Source: JBFAPK01 sp040676675 (GTDB taxonomy: Bacteria > Actinomycetota > Actinomycetes > Mycobacteriales > Micromonosporaceae). Taken from it: 64,000 nucleotides of DNA. The position numbers were made by a program, and so were the translations under genes. Position 1 is the first letter of the stretch; each line of letters starts with the position of its first letter. Below, one piece after another: positions 44,595-54,481 of this stretch. Where the stretch lies: NCBI RefSeq assembly GCF_040676675.1, contig NZ_JBFAPK010000004.1, positions 283,551 through 347,550 on the forward strand. Reading direction: 5' to 3'. The notes beneath the pieces were generated by a model, which made no database searches, was not told where the DNA came from, and was given only the letters and a program-made list of their open reading frames with translations.

Positions 44595-45923
44595 TCAGCC
44601 CCCCGCCCGGGCGGCGAGCGCGTCGGCGGTGGCCCGGATGGCGTCGCGCAGCGCCGCGTCCCGCTCGGCCGGCACGCAGCGCAGGTCCAGCAGCAGCCGG
44701 CCGCGCTCGACCCGGCCCAGCACGGGCGGGTCGGCCCGGCGCAGCGGCGCGGCGTACTCGGCCGGCAGGGCCAGCGCCCAGGAGTCCAGCTCCACCCCGG
44801 GCGCGCCCCCGCCGCCCACCACGGCCCGGGCGGCGACCACCTCGGCCTTGCCGCCGGCCCCGGCCGCCTCGTCGCGCAGCCGCTCGGCCCGCTCCCGCAG
44901 GGTCCGGGCGGGGGTACGCAGCGCGCGGCGGGTCGGCGTGTCCGGGTCCCGCAGGGTCGCCTCCAGCGCGGCCAGGGTGAGCTTGTCGACCCGTACCGCC
45001 CGGGCCAGCGGGTGCCGGCGCAGCCGCTCGACCAGTTCGGCCGCGCCGAGCAGCAGGCCGGACTGGGGCCCGCCGAGCAGCTTGTCGCCGCTGGCGGTCA
45101 CCAGCGCCGCGCCGGCCCGCAGCGCGCTGGCCGCGTCCGGCTCGTCCGGCAGCAGCGGATCGGGGGCCAGCAGGCCGGAGCCGATGTCGACGACCACCGG
45201 TACGCCGAGCGTGGCGAGCTGGCGCACCGGCACGGCGGCGGTGAAGCCGCGTACCACGAAGTTCGACGGGTGCACCTTGAGCACGAAGGCGGTGGCCGGG
45301 CCGATCGCGGCGGCGTAGTCGGCCGGCGTGGTCCGGTTGGTGGTGCCCACCTCGCGCAGCCGCGCCCCGGTGCAGGCCAGCAGGTCCGGCAGGCGGAACC
45401 CGTCGCCGATCTCCACGAGCTCGCCGCGGCTGACCACGATCTCGCGGTCGGCGGCGAGCGCGGTCGCCGCGAGCGCCAGCGCGGCGGCGCCGTTGTTGAC
45501 CACGTGCACGCCCTCCGCGTCCGGTACCGCCGCCGCCAGCGCCGCCAGCGCGGACCGGCCGCGCCGCGCCCGGCGGCCGGTACGCAGGTCCAGCTCCACG
45601 TCGGTGTGCCCGGCGGCGGCGACGACGGCCGCGACGGCGGCGGCCGACAGCGGCGCCCGCCCGAGGTTGGTGTGCAGTACCACGCCGGTGGCGTTGACGA
45701 CCGGTCGGGGCGCGGCCGGCGCGTCGGGCAGGGCGGCGACGGCGGCGGCCGGTACCTCCTCGGGGTGGATCTCGCCGCGCCGGGCGCGTTCCTGCGCGAG
45801 CGTGACCAGCGCCTTCACCCTTGGCCGGCCCAGCTCGGCCACGGCGGCCCGCAGCCGCGGATCGGCGAGCACCGCGTCGGTACGGGGCACCCGGCGTCGC
45901 GGATCGGCCACGGTTTCCCCCAT
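44595..45923 (-). CDS. selA: L-seryl-tRNA(Sec) selenium transferase
   Basis: 442-aa PLP enzyme converting Ser-tRNA(Sec) to Sec-tRNA(Sec). The PLP lysine is K281 in ASGDKLLGGPQSG. Other SelA marks: NATGVVLHTNLGRAPL, VVNNGAAALAL, SRGELVEIGDGFRLPD and VGTTNRTTPADY. The ATG has GAGGTGG 6 nt upstream. It needs selenophosphate from SelD, which is not in the window. Confidence 0.95.
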   Translation of the reverse strand: MGETVADPRRRVPRTDAVLADPRLRAAVAELGRPRVKALVTLAQERARRGEIHPEEVPAAAVAALPDAPAAPRPVVNATGVVLHTNLGRAPLSAAAVAAVVAAAGHTDVELDLRTGRRARRGRSALAALAAAVPDAEGVHVVNNGAAALALAATALAADREIVVSRGELVEIGDGFRLPDLLACTGARLREVGTTNRTTPADYAAAIGPATAFVLKVHPSNFVVRGFTAAVPVRQLATLGVPVVVDIGSGLLAPDPLLPDEPDAASALRAGAALVTASGDKLLGGPQSGLLLGAAELVERLRRHPLARAVRVDKLTLAALEATLRDPDTPTRRALRTPARTLRERAERLRDEAAGAGGKAEVVAARAVVGGGGAPGVELDSWALALPAEYAAPLRRADPPVLGRVERGRLLLDLRCVPAERDAALRDAIRATADALAARAGG

Positions 45924-46028
45924 GCGCGCCACCTCTCCCGTTCGCCGCCGGGCGCGTCCCGTCCGGGGCGCTCGCCGCGTCCGGGGCGTACGCGCGGGAC
46001 GTGGTCCCCGCCGACCGGCGGGGCCTGC

Positions 46029-46124
46029 TGGCGGAGGCGGACGGGAATCGAACCCGCCCGGCCCGGGTCCCGGGCCACACCGGTTTTGAAGACCGGGAGG
46101 GGCACCAGCCGCCTGAACGCCTCC
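46029..46124 (-). tRNA. selC: tRNA-Sec (anticodon UCA)
   Basis: The minus-strand cloverleaf: acceptor GGAGGCG paired with CGCCTCC, G discriminator and encoded CCA (46029-46031). The T arm is GCGGG-TTCGATT-CCCGT. There is a long extra arm (GGCCCGGG/CCCGGGCC), and anticodon TCA is at 46087-46089 in the loop CTTCAAA. Size and extra arm fit tRNA-Sec. It lies between focA and selA, on their strand. Confidence 0.95.
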
Positions 46125-46212
46125 ACCGAGCACTTAACCACAGCGGATCTCCGTCGGGCGGCGAAAGCCGCACTCCGGGCAAGGTCCCCCCGAAGGGGTG
46201 CCCCGCCGGCGG

Positions 46213-47109
46213 TCAGCGCGGGCCGGCCGCGTCCTGGCCGCCCTTGCTGCGCTCGTCCGGGATCGGCGTGCTCTGGACGCCCTCGGGCGTGGTCGGCCGC
46301 GCCTGGCCGCGCAGGTAGAGGAACCAGTAGAAGCCGGCGACGAAGAGCCCGCCGCCGGCCAGGTTGCCGCAGAAGGCGAGGACGAGGTTACGCACGACGT
46401 TGCCGATGCCGATGCCCGAGACGTTGGCGAACATCGCCGCCGGAAGGAAGAACATGTTGGCGACCACGTGGTCGAAGCCGAGCGCCACGAACGCCATGAT
46501 CGGGAAGAAGATCGCGAGGATCTTCCCCGCGATGTCCTCGGCCGCGTACGCCATCCAGACGGCGAGGCAGACCAGCCAGTTGCAGCCGACCGCGCGCAGG
46601 AAGATGGCGACGTCGGACTCGGTCACCGCCTTGCCCTCGGCGACGGCGGCGAGCTTGGCGAAGGTGAGCGCGCCCCCGGACCCGGCTGGGGAGTGCGCGG
46701 ATCCGATCACGCCGGTCTTCACCGCGAACAGGTAGGCGACCAGCAGCGCGCCGATCAGGTTGCCGAGGGTCACGAGCACCAGGCTCAGCGCGACCCGCCC
46801 GCCCGTCGTCCGGCGCGAGGTCAGCGCGAGCGGCAGCAGCGCCATGTTCCCGGTGACCAGCTCGGAACCAGCGATGACGACGAGGATCAGACCGGTGGAG
46901 AAGACCGCCCCGAAGAAGAGGGTGGAGAGGTTCCCCCAGCTGCTGACCGGCATTCCGGCGGTGACGACGACGCCCAGCAGCCCGGCGAAGGCGATGTAGG
47001 CGCCGCCCAGGATCCCACCGGCGAGCATCCGCCCGGGCGAGAGGTTCGCCTTGACGACGCCGGCGTTGACCGCCGCCGTCGCGATCTGGTCAGGTGTCCT
47101 GAAGGCCAT
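46213..47109 (-). CDS. focA: Formate/nitrite transporter (FocA family)
   Basis: 298-aa pentameric channel. Six membrane segments start with NLSPGRMLAGGILGGAYIAF; ELVTGNMALLPLA is the FNT family loop, and DHVVANMFFLPAAMF the second signature. The ATG has AAGGGGGG upstream; it follows nrfD by 101 bp. Its place beside formate dehydrogenase favours formate as substrate. Confidence 0.93.
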   Translation of the reverse strand: MAFRTPDQIATAAVNAGVVKANLSPGRMLAGGILGGAYIAFAGLLGVVVTAGMPVSSWGNLSTLFFGAVFSTGLILVVIAGSELVTGNMALLPLALTSRRTTGGRVALSLVLVTLGNLIGALLVAYLFAVKTGVIGSAHSPAGSGGALTFAKLAAVAEGKAVTESDVAIFLRAVGCNWLVCLAVWMAYAAEDIAGKILAIFFPIMAFVALGFDHVVANMFFLPAAMFANVSGIGIGNVVRNLVLAFCGNLAGGGLFVAGFYWFLYLRGQARPTTPEGVQSTPIPDERSKGGQDAAGPR

Positions 47110-47210
47110 GGTTTCCCCCCTTGATGGTGTGACCCTGCTGTTGCTGAGCCGTCCGCTCGGGGGGCGTCGAGGAGTGTCGGCTCGGTCCTGGCCCGACGCG
47201 GGCCGTCCGC

Positions 47211-48368
47211 TCATCCGCCGGGCGCGGCCGGTCCCCCGGTCGGCGTCGCCGCCCGCCGGGCATGTCGCTCCCGCTGCGGTACGACCGTGTACTTCGGGTC
47301 CCGGGCGGAGACGAGACCGGCCTCGAAGACGCCGAACCGGACCGCCAGCGACGAGGCGACCAGGAGGGCGCCGGAGAGCGCGGAGACGACGCGGTTGCGG
47401 TGCCCGAGCAGCGCGCCGGCGGCACCGGCGGCCAGCAGGAACCGGCCCGCGCGCAGCAGCCGGCCGGCCCGGCCGGTCCGGTACGGTTCGCTGGTCAGCC
47501 CCATCCGCTCCAGCCGGTGGCCGCCGGCCATCTCCACGGCGGCACCGGCGAGCGCGAGCCGCCGGGCCGGGGCCGCCTCGCCGACCGGTACGCCCAGCAG
47601 GGCGGCGCCGGCGCTGGCCACCAGCGCGCTGCCGGCGAAGACGAACGGCAGCTGCGGGTACGCGTCGTGCCAGGACGGCACGGCCGTGTCGGCGAGGAGC
47701 ACGCCGGTGTACGTGGCCAGCGCGGGCGCGAACGCCGCCGCGGTGTACCCGGCCACGTCGCCGCTGATCGGCAGGGCGCGGCGGAGCAGCCCGAGCGGTC
47801 CACGCCGGGGTAGCCAGGGCGCCAGTTCGGAGACCGCCGCCACCCCGGCGGCCGGGCCGAAGCCCACGAGGATCCAGGTCCCCATCGACATCGGCGAGGT
47901 CGGCTTCGCGACCCGGAGCATGTGGTGGAACCGCTGCGGCCGGCCCAGGTCGTTGATCAGGAAGTAGGTGCTCGCGCCGAGGGCGGCGAGCGAGGTCACC
48001 CGGGTGAAGGCGCGCAACCGGGGTGCGCCGGTGATCCGTGCCCCGGCCGCGAGCAGCGCGGACCCGGACGCGAGCCCGCCGCTGAACAGGTACGAGGGGA
48101 TGTCCCGCTTCCACACCGGCGCCTTCAGGATCGGCCGGCCGTAGTACGAGGCGAAGTCGGCCGGCGGCACCACGATCCGGTCGCCCGAGCGGCCCGGCGC
48201 GCCGGCGGTACCGGACGCCACGGCGCGCCGGCTGGCGCCCGAGCCGTGCGGGACGCTCGCCTCGCTCGGCGCCGGCAGGTCCGGCATGCCGGAGCCGCCC
48301 ACGCTGAGCCAGGGTCCGCTGCGGGCGCCCCGCTCCCGCTCCGGCCAGTCCTCGCGCGGGGCGGTCAT
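47211..48368 (-). CDS. nrfD: NrfD/PsrC-type membrane subunit of formate dehydrogenase
   Basis: 385-aa integral membrane protein; about 8 segments follow an 80-residue cytoplasmic leader. The family marks YYGRPILKAPVWKRDIPSYL, YFLINDLGRPQRF and SPMSMGTWILVGFG are clear. It passes electrons from the FeS subunit to the quinone pool, in place of the cytochrome b subunit FdnI. Start ATG overlaps the previous stop by one base (TGATG). Confidence 0.92.
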   Translation of the reverse strand: MTAPREDWPERERGARSGPWLSVGGSGMPDLPAPSEASVPHGSGASRRAVASGTAGAPGRSGDRIVVPPADFASYYGRPILKAPVWKRDIPSYLFSGGLASGSALLAAGARITGAPRLRAFTRVTSLAALGASTYFLINDLGRPQRFHHMLRVAKPTSPMSMGTWILVGFGPAAGVAAVSELAPWLPRRGPLGLLRRALPISGDVAGYTAAAFAPALATYTGVLLADTAVPSWHDAYPQLPFVFAGSALVASAGAALLGVPVGEAAPARRLALAGAAVEMAGGHRLERMGLTSEPYRTGRAGRLLRAGRFLLAAGAAGALLGHRNRVVSALSGALLVASSLAVRFGVFEAGLVSARDPKYTVVPQRERHARRAATPTGGPAAPGG

Positions 48369-49414
48369 CAGAGCGGCCCCGGCAGGAACGCGACGACCGC
48401 GGCCGTCGCCATGGCGAGCGCGGCGGCGCCGGCCCAGCGCCACATGCTGGGCAGGTCCCGGGTGGTCACCACCGGATCGGGCGGCAGACCGTACACCTCC
48501 GGGTCGTCGAGCAGCAGGAAGAAGGCGCCGTCGCCGCCGACCCCGTCGTCCGGGTCGTGGCCGTAGAGCCGCGCCTCGGTGACGCCGGCCGCGTGCAGCT
48601 GCTCGACCCGCGCGGCGGCCCGCTGGCGCAGGTGCTCCAGCTGGCCGTACTGGATCGACTCGGTCGGGCAGGCCTGGGCGCAGGCGGGGGTCCGGCCGGC
48701 GCCGATCCGGTCGTAGCAGAGGGTGCACTTCCAGGCGCGCCCGTCGCCGCGGCGCTGGTCGATCACGCCGTACGGGCAGGCCGGGATGCAGTAGCCGCAG
48801 CCGTTGCAGATGTCCTCCTGCACCACCACCGTGCCGAACTCGGTGCGGAACAGCGAGCCGGTCGGGCAGACGTCCAGGCAGGCGGCGTGGGTGCAGTGCT
48901 TGCAGACGTCCGACATCATGAGCCAGCGCAGTTCGCCGCGCTCCTCGGGGCCGCGCTGGCCGGGCAGCGAGGCCGAGGGCATGCCGAGGAACTCCGGCCC
49001 GCCGGCCATGCGGGCCGCGGCTCCCGGCTCCGTCGACGTCGGCAGGCCCGGCTTGGTGCCGGTGTCCGCGCGGGTGATCGCGCCGATCTCGGCGGTCACC
49101 GGGCTCACCGGCGGCCCGGTCGGGCTCTGGGCGTACGGCGCCTCGTGCGCCCCCGTACGGCGGGGCTGCTCGACGAAGGCGACGTGCCGCCACGAGTTGG
49201 CGGTCAGCGCGCCGGTGTTGTCGTACGACATGCCGAGCAGGTCGTAGCCGGACTCCGGCACCAGGTTCCACTCCTTGCAGGCCACCTCGCAGGCCTTGCA
49301 GCCGATGCAGACGCTGGTGTCGGTGAAGAACCCCATGCGTGGCGGCGGTTCGACGTAGCCGGCGTCGGTCGCCGGGTCGACCGGCCCGGCCAGCTTCTCG
49401 TGCGCGGTGCTCAC
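48368..49414 (-). CDS. fdhB: Formate dehydrogenase iron-sulfur subunit
   Basis: 348 aa with four ferredoxin-like clusters: CIGCKACEVAC (36-46), CKHCTHAACLDVCP, CNGCGYCIPACPYG and CTLCYDRI...CAQACP. A 60-residue insert without similarity separates clusters 1 and 2, and a C-terminal membrane anchor (WAGAAALAMATAAVVAFLP) follows. The GTG overlaps the stop of the catalytic subunit by four bases. Confidence 0.93.
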   Translation of the reverse strand: MSTAHEKLAGPVDPATDAGYVEPPPRMGFFTDTSVCIGCKACEVACKEWNLVPESGYDLLGMSYDNTGALTANSWRHVAFVEQPRRTGAHEAPYAQSPTGPPVSPVTAEIGAITRADTGTKPGLPTSTEPGAAARMAGGPEFLGMPSASLPGQRGPEERGELRWLMMSDVCKHCTHAACLDVCPTGSLFRTEFGTVVVQEDICNGCGYCIPACPYGVIDQRRGDGRAWKCTLCYDRIGAGRTPACAQACPTESIQYGQLEHLRQRAAARVEQLHAAGVTEARLYGHDPDDGVGGDGAFFLLLDDPEVYGLPPDPVVTTRDLPSMWRWAGAAALAMATAAVVAFLPGPL

Positions 49415-52400
49415 CCCTGCCCCTCTCCTGTCCCGTCGCCGCCCGTGCCGCCGGCCTCCCCGGCGGTCCCGGACTCCGGGCTCGGCCCGCCCGCGGCGCG
49501 GGCGGACTCCGCGGTGTCGGTGGTCACGACCCGCTGGTGGTAGTTGTCGGCGATGCCGGCCCGGCGGCGGTAGTCGGCCACGTACTCCAGCAGCGCCGCG
49601 CCGATCGGGCGGCGGCCGGCCCGGACGTCGCAGGTGCCCACCTTGCTCTCCTGGATCAGTACGTTCGGGTCGAGGACGATGCCGAACAGGTCGTTCGCCG
49701 AACCGCCCCGGGTCAGCCCCTGGTAGCCCCAGTGGTACGGCAGCCAGATCTGGTGGATCACCCGGTCCTCGATGCGCAGCGGCGCCACCCGGTCGGTGAC
49801 CAGCACCTTCGCGTCGATCGCCGAGCGGGAGGTGACGACGTGCGCCCAGCCGAGGTGGCTGAGCCCGCGTTCCCGGGCCAGCTCGGGCGAAACCTCCATG
49901 AACATCTCCGGCTGCAGCTCCGCCAGGTGGCGCACGTTGCGGCTCATCCCGCCGGCCGTGTGGTGCTCGGTGAGCCGGGCGATGGTGAAGATGTACGGGA
50001 AGACCTCGGTGTGCGGGTGCGGCGGACTGGGGTTCATCGGGTTGTCCGGCCGGTCGTAGATCTTGCGAGCCGGGTTGGCCTGCTGGCCGTAGAGCGGGTT
50101 GCGCACCGGCGACTCGGCGGGCTCGTAGTGGGTGGGCAGCGGCCCGTCCACGCCGCCGGCCGGCGCGTAGAGCCAGCCCTTGCCGTCGCCCTGCATGATG
50201 AACGGGTCGTCGCCGGCGAGCGCCTCGACGCCGCTGGCGCCCTCCGGCGGCCGGTAGTCCGGCGGCTTGGTCGGCTCGAAGTCGGGCACGTCGTGCCCGG
50301 TCCACCGGCCCGCCTCGGCGTCCCACCAGACGTACGCCTTGCGCTCGCTCCAGGGCCGGCCCTGCGGGTCGGCGGAGGCGCGGTTGTAGAGCAGCCGCCG
50401 GTCGGCCGGCCAGGCCCAGCCCCACTCTCCGGCCACCCAGTTCTGCTCCCGGCCCGGCTTGCGGCGGGCCGCCTGGTTCACCCCGTCCTTGTAGACCCCG
50501 CAGTAGATCCAGCAGCCGCCGGTGGTCGACCCGTCGTCCTTCATCTCGGCGTACGACGACAGCGGCCGGCCGGTCGCCCACTCGTACCCGTTGATCTCGC
50601 GGAGCACCGCCTCGGCGCTCGGCTCGGCGTTCGGGCCGTGGGTCGGGTAGTCCCACTTCAGCTCGAGGATCGCGCGGTCGCGGGGCAGCCGGGACGAGGA
50701 GAGCCGGTCCCGCAGGATCCGCCCGAGGTGGTAGAAGAACCACAGCTCGGAGCGGGCGTCGCCGGGTGGTTCGACGGCCTTCTCCCGCCACTGCAGCAGC
50801 CGCTGGGTCTGGGTGAAGGTGCCCTCCTTCTCCACGTGCGAGGCGGCGGGCAGGAAGAAGACCTCGGTACGGCACTCCTCCGGCACGATCTCGCCGGTCT
50901 CGATCTCCGGGCTGTTCTGCCAGAACGTCGCGCTCTCGATCAGGAACAGGTCCCGGACCACCAGGAAGTCGAGGTTGGCCAGGCCGAGCCGCTGGGCCCG
51001 GGCGTGCGCCGAGCCGACCGCCGGGTTCTGCCCGAGCAGGAAGTAGCCCTTCACCTTGCCGTCGATCATGTTGAGCACGGTCTGGTAGGTGCCGTGGTCG
51101 CCGGTCATCCGCGGCATGTGGCCGTAGCAGAAGTCGTTCTCCGGGGTCGCCGAGTCGCCCCAGTACGACTTCAGCAGGCTCACCGCGTACGAGCGGGCGT
51201 TGTTCCAGAACCCCTTCTGGCCCGGGTGCCGGATGCTGTCCACCCACTTCTCGAAGGTGTCGTGGTTGGCGTGGTGCGGCATCGGCAGGTAGCCCGGCAA
51301 CAGGTTGAACAGCGTCGGTACGTCGGTGGAGCCCTGGATGCTGGCGTGCCCGCGCAGCGCGATGATGCCCCCGCCCGGGCGGCCCACGTTGCCCAGCAGC
51401 AGCTGGATGATCGCGCCGGTACGGATGTACTGGACGCCGACGGTGTGCTGCGTCCAGCCCACCGAGTAGACCAGCGCGGTGGTGCGCTCCCGGCCGGAGT
51501 TCTCCGTCCAGGCCCGGGCCACCTCCTCGAACTTCTCCCGGGGGATGCCGCAGACCCGCTCGACCATCTCCGGCGTGTAGCGGGCGTAGTGCCGCTTGAG
51601 GATCTGGTACACGCAGCGCGGGTGTCGCAGCGTCTCGTCCCGCATCACGTCCGGGCCCACCGGCGGGCCGTGCGACTCGTGCCGCAGCCCGGCGGCGGTG
51701 TCCCGCTCGGTCCCGGTGTCGTGCGAGCCGCCGTCGCGCTCGGAGCCCCGGTACTGCCAGCTGGAGGTCTCGTAGCTGGCCGTGTCCGGGTCGTAGCCGG
51801 AGAAGAGCCCGTCGAGTTCCTCGGTGTCGCGGTACTCGTCGCTGACGATCGTCGCCGCGTTGGTGTAGGCGACCACGTACTCGCGGAAGTCGAGCTCGTT
51901 CTCCAGGATGTAGTTGACGATCCCGCCGAGGAACGCGATGTCGGTACCGGCCCGGATCGGCACGTACACGTCGGCCATCGCGCTGGTACGGGTGAACCGC
52001 GGGTCGACGTGGATGAGCTTGGCCCCGCGCGCCTTCGCCTCCATCACCCACTGGAAGCCGACCGGGTGCGCCTCGGCCATGTTCGAGCCCTCAATGATGA
52101 CGCAGTCGGAGTTCGCGAGGTCCTGCTGGAACCCCGTGGCGCCACCGCGACCCAGGCTGACCCCCAGACCGGGGACCGTGGCGGAGTGTCAAATCCGCGC
52201 CTGGTTCTCGATCTGCAGCGCGCCGATCGCGGTGAACAGCTTCTTGATGAGGTAGTTCTCCTCGTTGTCCAGCGTCGCCCCGCCGAGACTGGCGATGCCG
52301 AGCGTGCGGTTCAACGGCCGGCCCTCGTCGTCGACGGCCTCCCAGGTCTCCTCGCGCGCCCTGAGCACCCGGTCGGCGATCATCTCCATCGCCGTGGGCA

Positions 52401-52758
52401 GGTCGAGCTCCTCCCAGGCGGTGCCGTACGGCCGCCGGTAGAGCACCTTCTGCTGGCGCAGGTCGCTGCCGACCAGCCCGTTGCTCGCCGCGCCCTTCGG
52501 GCAGAGCCGGCCGCGTGAGATCGGGCTGTCCGGGTCGCCCTCGATCTGGGTGACGCGCCCGTCGGAGACGTACACCCGCTGGCCGCAGCCGACGGCGCAG
52601 TAGGGGCAGACCGAGCGGGCGACCCGGTCGGCGGTGTCGGTGCGCGGCGTCAGCTCCTCCGACCGGGCGGACTTCGCGGCGGCGCCGCGGCCGAGCGGGT
52701 CGGTGCCGCTGAGCTGGCGGTAGACCGGCCAGCCCGAGATCCAGGTACGGACCCCCAT
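49411..52758 (-). CDS. fdhA: Selenocysteine-containing formate dehydrogenase, catalytic subunit
   Basis: 1115-aa molybdopterin (bis-MGD) enzyme. N-terminal cluster CPYCAVGC (51-58) and RLCPKGA; then an in-frame TGA at codon 190 (52189-52191), exactly where selenocysteine sits in FdnG/FdoG-type enzymes (QARI-U-HSATVPGLG). The frame runs on to 49411 with NMAEAHPVGFQWVMEAKARG and DPRFTRTSAMADVYVPIRAG. The GxRP/Tat signal is absent (starts GVRTWISGWPVYRQLSG), so a cytoplasmic location is likely. First gene of fdhA-fdhB-nrfD-focA. Automatic callers will split it in two. Confidence 0.93.
52150..52191 (-). promoter_or_regulatory. UGA(Sec) codon and bacterial SECIS-like hairpin
   Basis: After the TGA (52189-52191), the coding strand reads CAC TCC GCC ACG GTC then CCCC-GGTCT-GGGG. 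The apical GGTCT (plus 52166-52170) matches the GGUCU loop of the E. coli fdhF SECIS and falls in the same codon register, 18 nt after the UGA. Confidence 0.8.
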
Positions 52759-52932
52759 GGCGCACCCCCTCGACCCGGTACCGATCCGACTTACCCGACG
52801 ATAGTGGCGTACGGGACGATCCGCAGCCGGAGCGCGCACCCGGCCGGATGAACGGCCGCGGCGGCGGGGCGGATGGACGGCGGCGGGGTGCCCGCCGACG
52901 TTTAGCGGCGCCGTTTCCGGCAATGGTGCGGC

Positions 52933-53934
52933 ATGGGTGACCGGGCGCCGGCCACGCGGGTGAACCACACCCGGATCTACCGGGACGGTGCCCTGGTGGA
53001 GGACGGCTTCCCGGCGGGCGAGCTGCACGCGAGGCTCTCCGCCGACGAGCGCAACGTCGGGTGGCTGGACCTGTGCCGGCCGAACCCGGAGGAGCTCAGC
53101 CTGCTCGCCGACCAGTTCGGGCTGCACCCACTGGCGGTCGAGGACATCCTCCAGCAGGCGCAGCGCGCCAAGCTGGACCACTACGACACGCACCTGTTCC
53201 TGAACACCTACGTGGCCCTGCTCGGCACGGCCGACCGGCTCTCCACCGGCGAGGTCTCCGCCTTCATCACCGACCGGCTGCTCGTCACCGTCCGCTACGA
53301 CGACCAGTTCGACGTCGTCGACCTGATGCGCCGCTGGGACGAGAGCGCCGAACTGGCGAGGAACGGCGTGTCGTACCTGCTCTACGGGCTGCTCGACGCC
53401 CTCATCGACGGCCACTTCGAGGCGGTGCAGCGGCTCGACTCGGCGCTGGAGAAGTTGCAGGACGACATGTTCCAGGGGCGGGACCTCCCCCGCAACAACA
53501 TCCAGCGCCGGGTCTTCCTCGCCCGGCGGGACCTGGTCCGGCTGCGGCAAATCGCGCTGCCGATGCGCGAGGTGGTCAACGCGGTCCTGCGGCCCACGGT
53601 GCACCTGGTCACCACCGAGATGATCCCCTACTACCAGGACGTCTACGACCACGTGATCCGGGTGATCGAGTGGACCGAGTCGCTGCGCGACCTCAACACC
53701 ACGATGCTCGAGACCAACCTGATGTTGCAGAACAACCAGATGAACGCGGTGGTCAAGCAGGTCACCGGCTGGGCGGCGGTGATCGCCGTACCGACCGCCG
53801 TGACCGGCTTCTTCGGCCAGAACCTGAACTTCCCCTGGCGGCACACGCCCATGGAGTTCTACATCTCGGTCGCGGTCACCCTCGGCCTGGCCCTGCTGAT
53901 GTACGTCATCTTCCGGGTGAAGAAGTGGCTGTGA
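52933..53934 (+). CDS. corA: CorA family magnesium/cobalt transporter
   Basis: 333 aa. A soluble N-terminal domain (WLDLCRPNPEELSLLADQFG, HPLAVEDILQQAQRAKLDHY) leads to a long stalk helix and two C-terminal membrane segments. The pore-loop signature YGMNF is changed: after VTGFFG the residues are QNLNFP, so the GMN methionine is Gln. The C-terminal basic RVKKWL is normal. Divergent from fdhA. Transport of Mg2+ is inferred from the family. Confidence 0.9.
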   Translation: MGDRAPATRVNHTRIYRDGALVEDGFPAGELHARLSADERNVGWLDLCRPNPEELSLLADQFGLHPLAVEDILQQAQRAKLDHYDTHLFLNTYVALLGTADRLSTGEVSAFITDRLLVTVRYDDQFDVVDLMRRWDESAELARNGVSYLLYGLLDALIDGHFEAVQRLDSALEKLQDDMFQGRDLPRNNIQRRVFLARRDLVRLRQIALPMREVVNAVLRPTVHLVTTEMIPYYQDVYDHVIRVIEWTESLRDLNTTMLETNLMLQNNQMNAVVKQVTGWAAVIAVPTAVTGFFGQNLNFPWRHTPMEFYISVAVTLGLALLMYVIFRVKKWL

Positions 53935-53996
53935 GCGGCGGCCCGTAACCGTACCGCCGTCAGGGGCCGACCCAGGGCGGCGGCGTCCCGGGCGGG

Positions 53997-54015
53997 ATCA
54001 CCCGGTCCGGGTGAT
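53997..54015. promoter_or_regulatory. 19-bp palindrome upstream of the SCP2 gene
   Basis: ATCACCCGG and CCGGGTGAT flank a single T, a perfect dyad 49 bp before the SCP2 ATG. Possible operator; with a one-base centre it is a poor hairpin. Confidence 0.45.
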
Positions 54016-54063
54016 GCGGGCCCACCCGGACCCGACCGACCATGCGCTCAGCGAGGAGGTGCG

Positions 54064-54453
54064 ATGGCGGATCCCACCAACGATTTCTTCAGCCGGCTGC
54101 CCCGGGGCGACCACCCGTTCCTGCCCGACAAGTACAGCGGGACGCTCCGTGTCGACCTGCGCGTCGACCACCGGACCGAGCACTGGTACCTCACGGTGCT
54201 CGACAACGACGTACAGGTCTCGCGGCGCAGCAACCAGGCGGACGCCATCCTCCAGACCGACAAGGCGCTCTTCGACGAGCTGGTCAGCGGCCGGCGGGCG
54301 GTGAAGGCGGCCCTGCTCCGCGGCGCGATCACGGTCGAGGGTGACCTGCGGATGCTCAACGCGTTCCGGTACCTGCTACCGGGAACGGGCCTGTCCCGGA
54401 CCCGCGAGGTGCGCGAACGCGGCCGGCGCCTCGCCGGCGAGGCGCAGCCCTGA
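54064..54453 (+). CDS. SCP2 sterol-binding domain protein
   Basis: 129 aa covering one SCP2 fold: LRVDLRVDHRTEHWYLTVLD, AILQTDKALFDELVSGRRAV, KAALLRGAITVEGDLRMLNA. SCP2 domains bind lipids; here no enzyme is fused. GAGGAGG lies 5 nt before the ATG. It is 28 bp upstream of the debranching-type glucosidase gene on the same strand, so they are probably co-transcribed. Confidence 0.85.
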   Translation: MADPTNDFFSRLPRGDHPFLPDKYSGTLRVDLRVDHRTEHWYLTVLDNDVQVSRRSNQADAILQTDKALFDELVSGRRAVKAALLRGAITVEGDLRMLNAFRYLLPGTGLSRTREVRERGRRLAGEAQP

Positions 54454-54481
54454 CCCGGACACCGGTGCAGCGAGGAGAGTC

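Noticed and set aside
52189..52191. Nonsense mutation splitting the formate dehydrogenase gene
   Set aside because: The TGA lies at the known Sec position with a SECIS-like hairpin, and selA, selB and tRNA-Sec are adjacent.
49339..52518. 1059-codon plus-strand frame opposite fdhA
   Set aside because: Antisense shadow with Val/Arg/Gly-rich composition and no family similarity.
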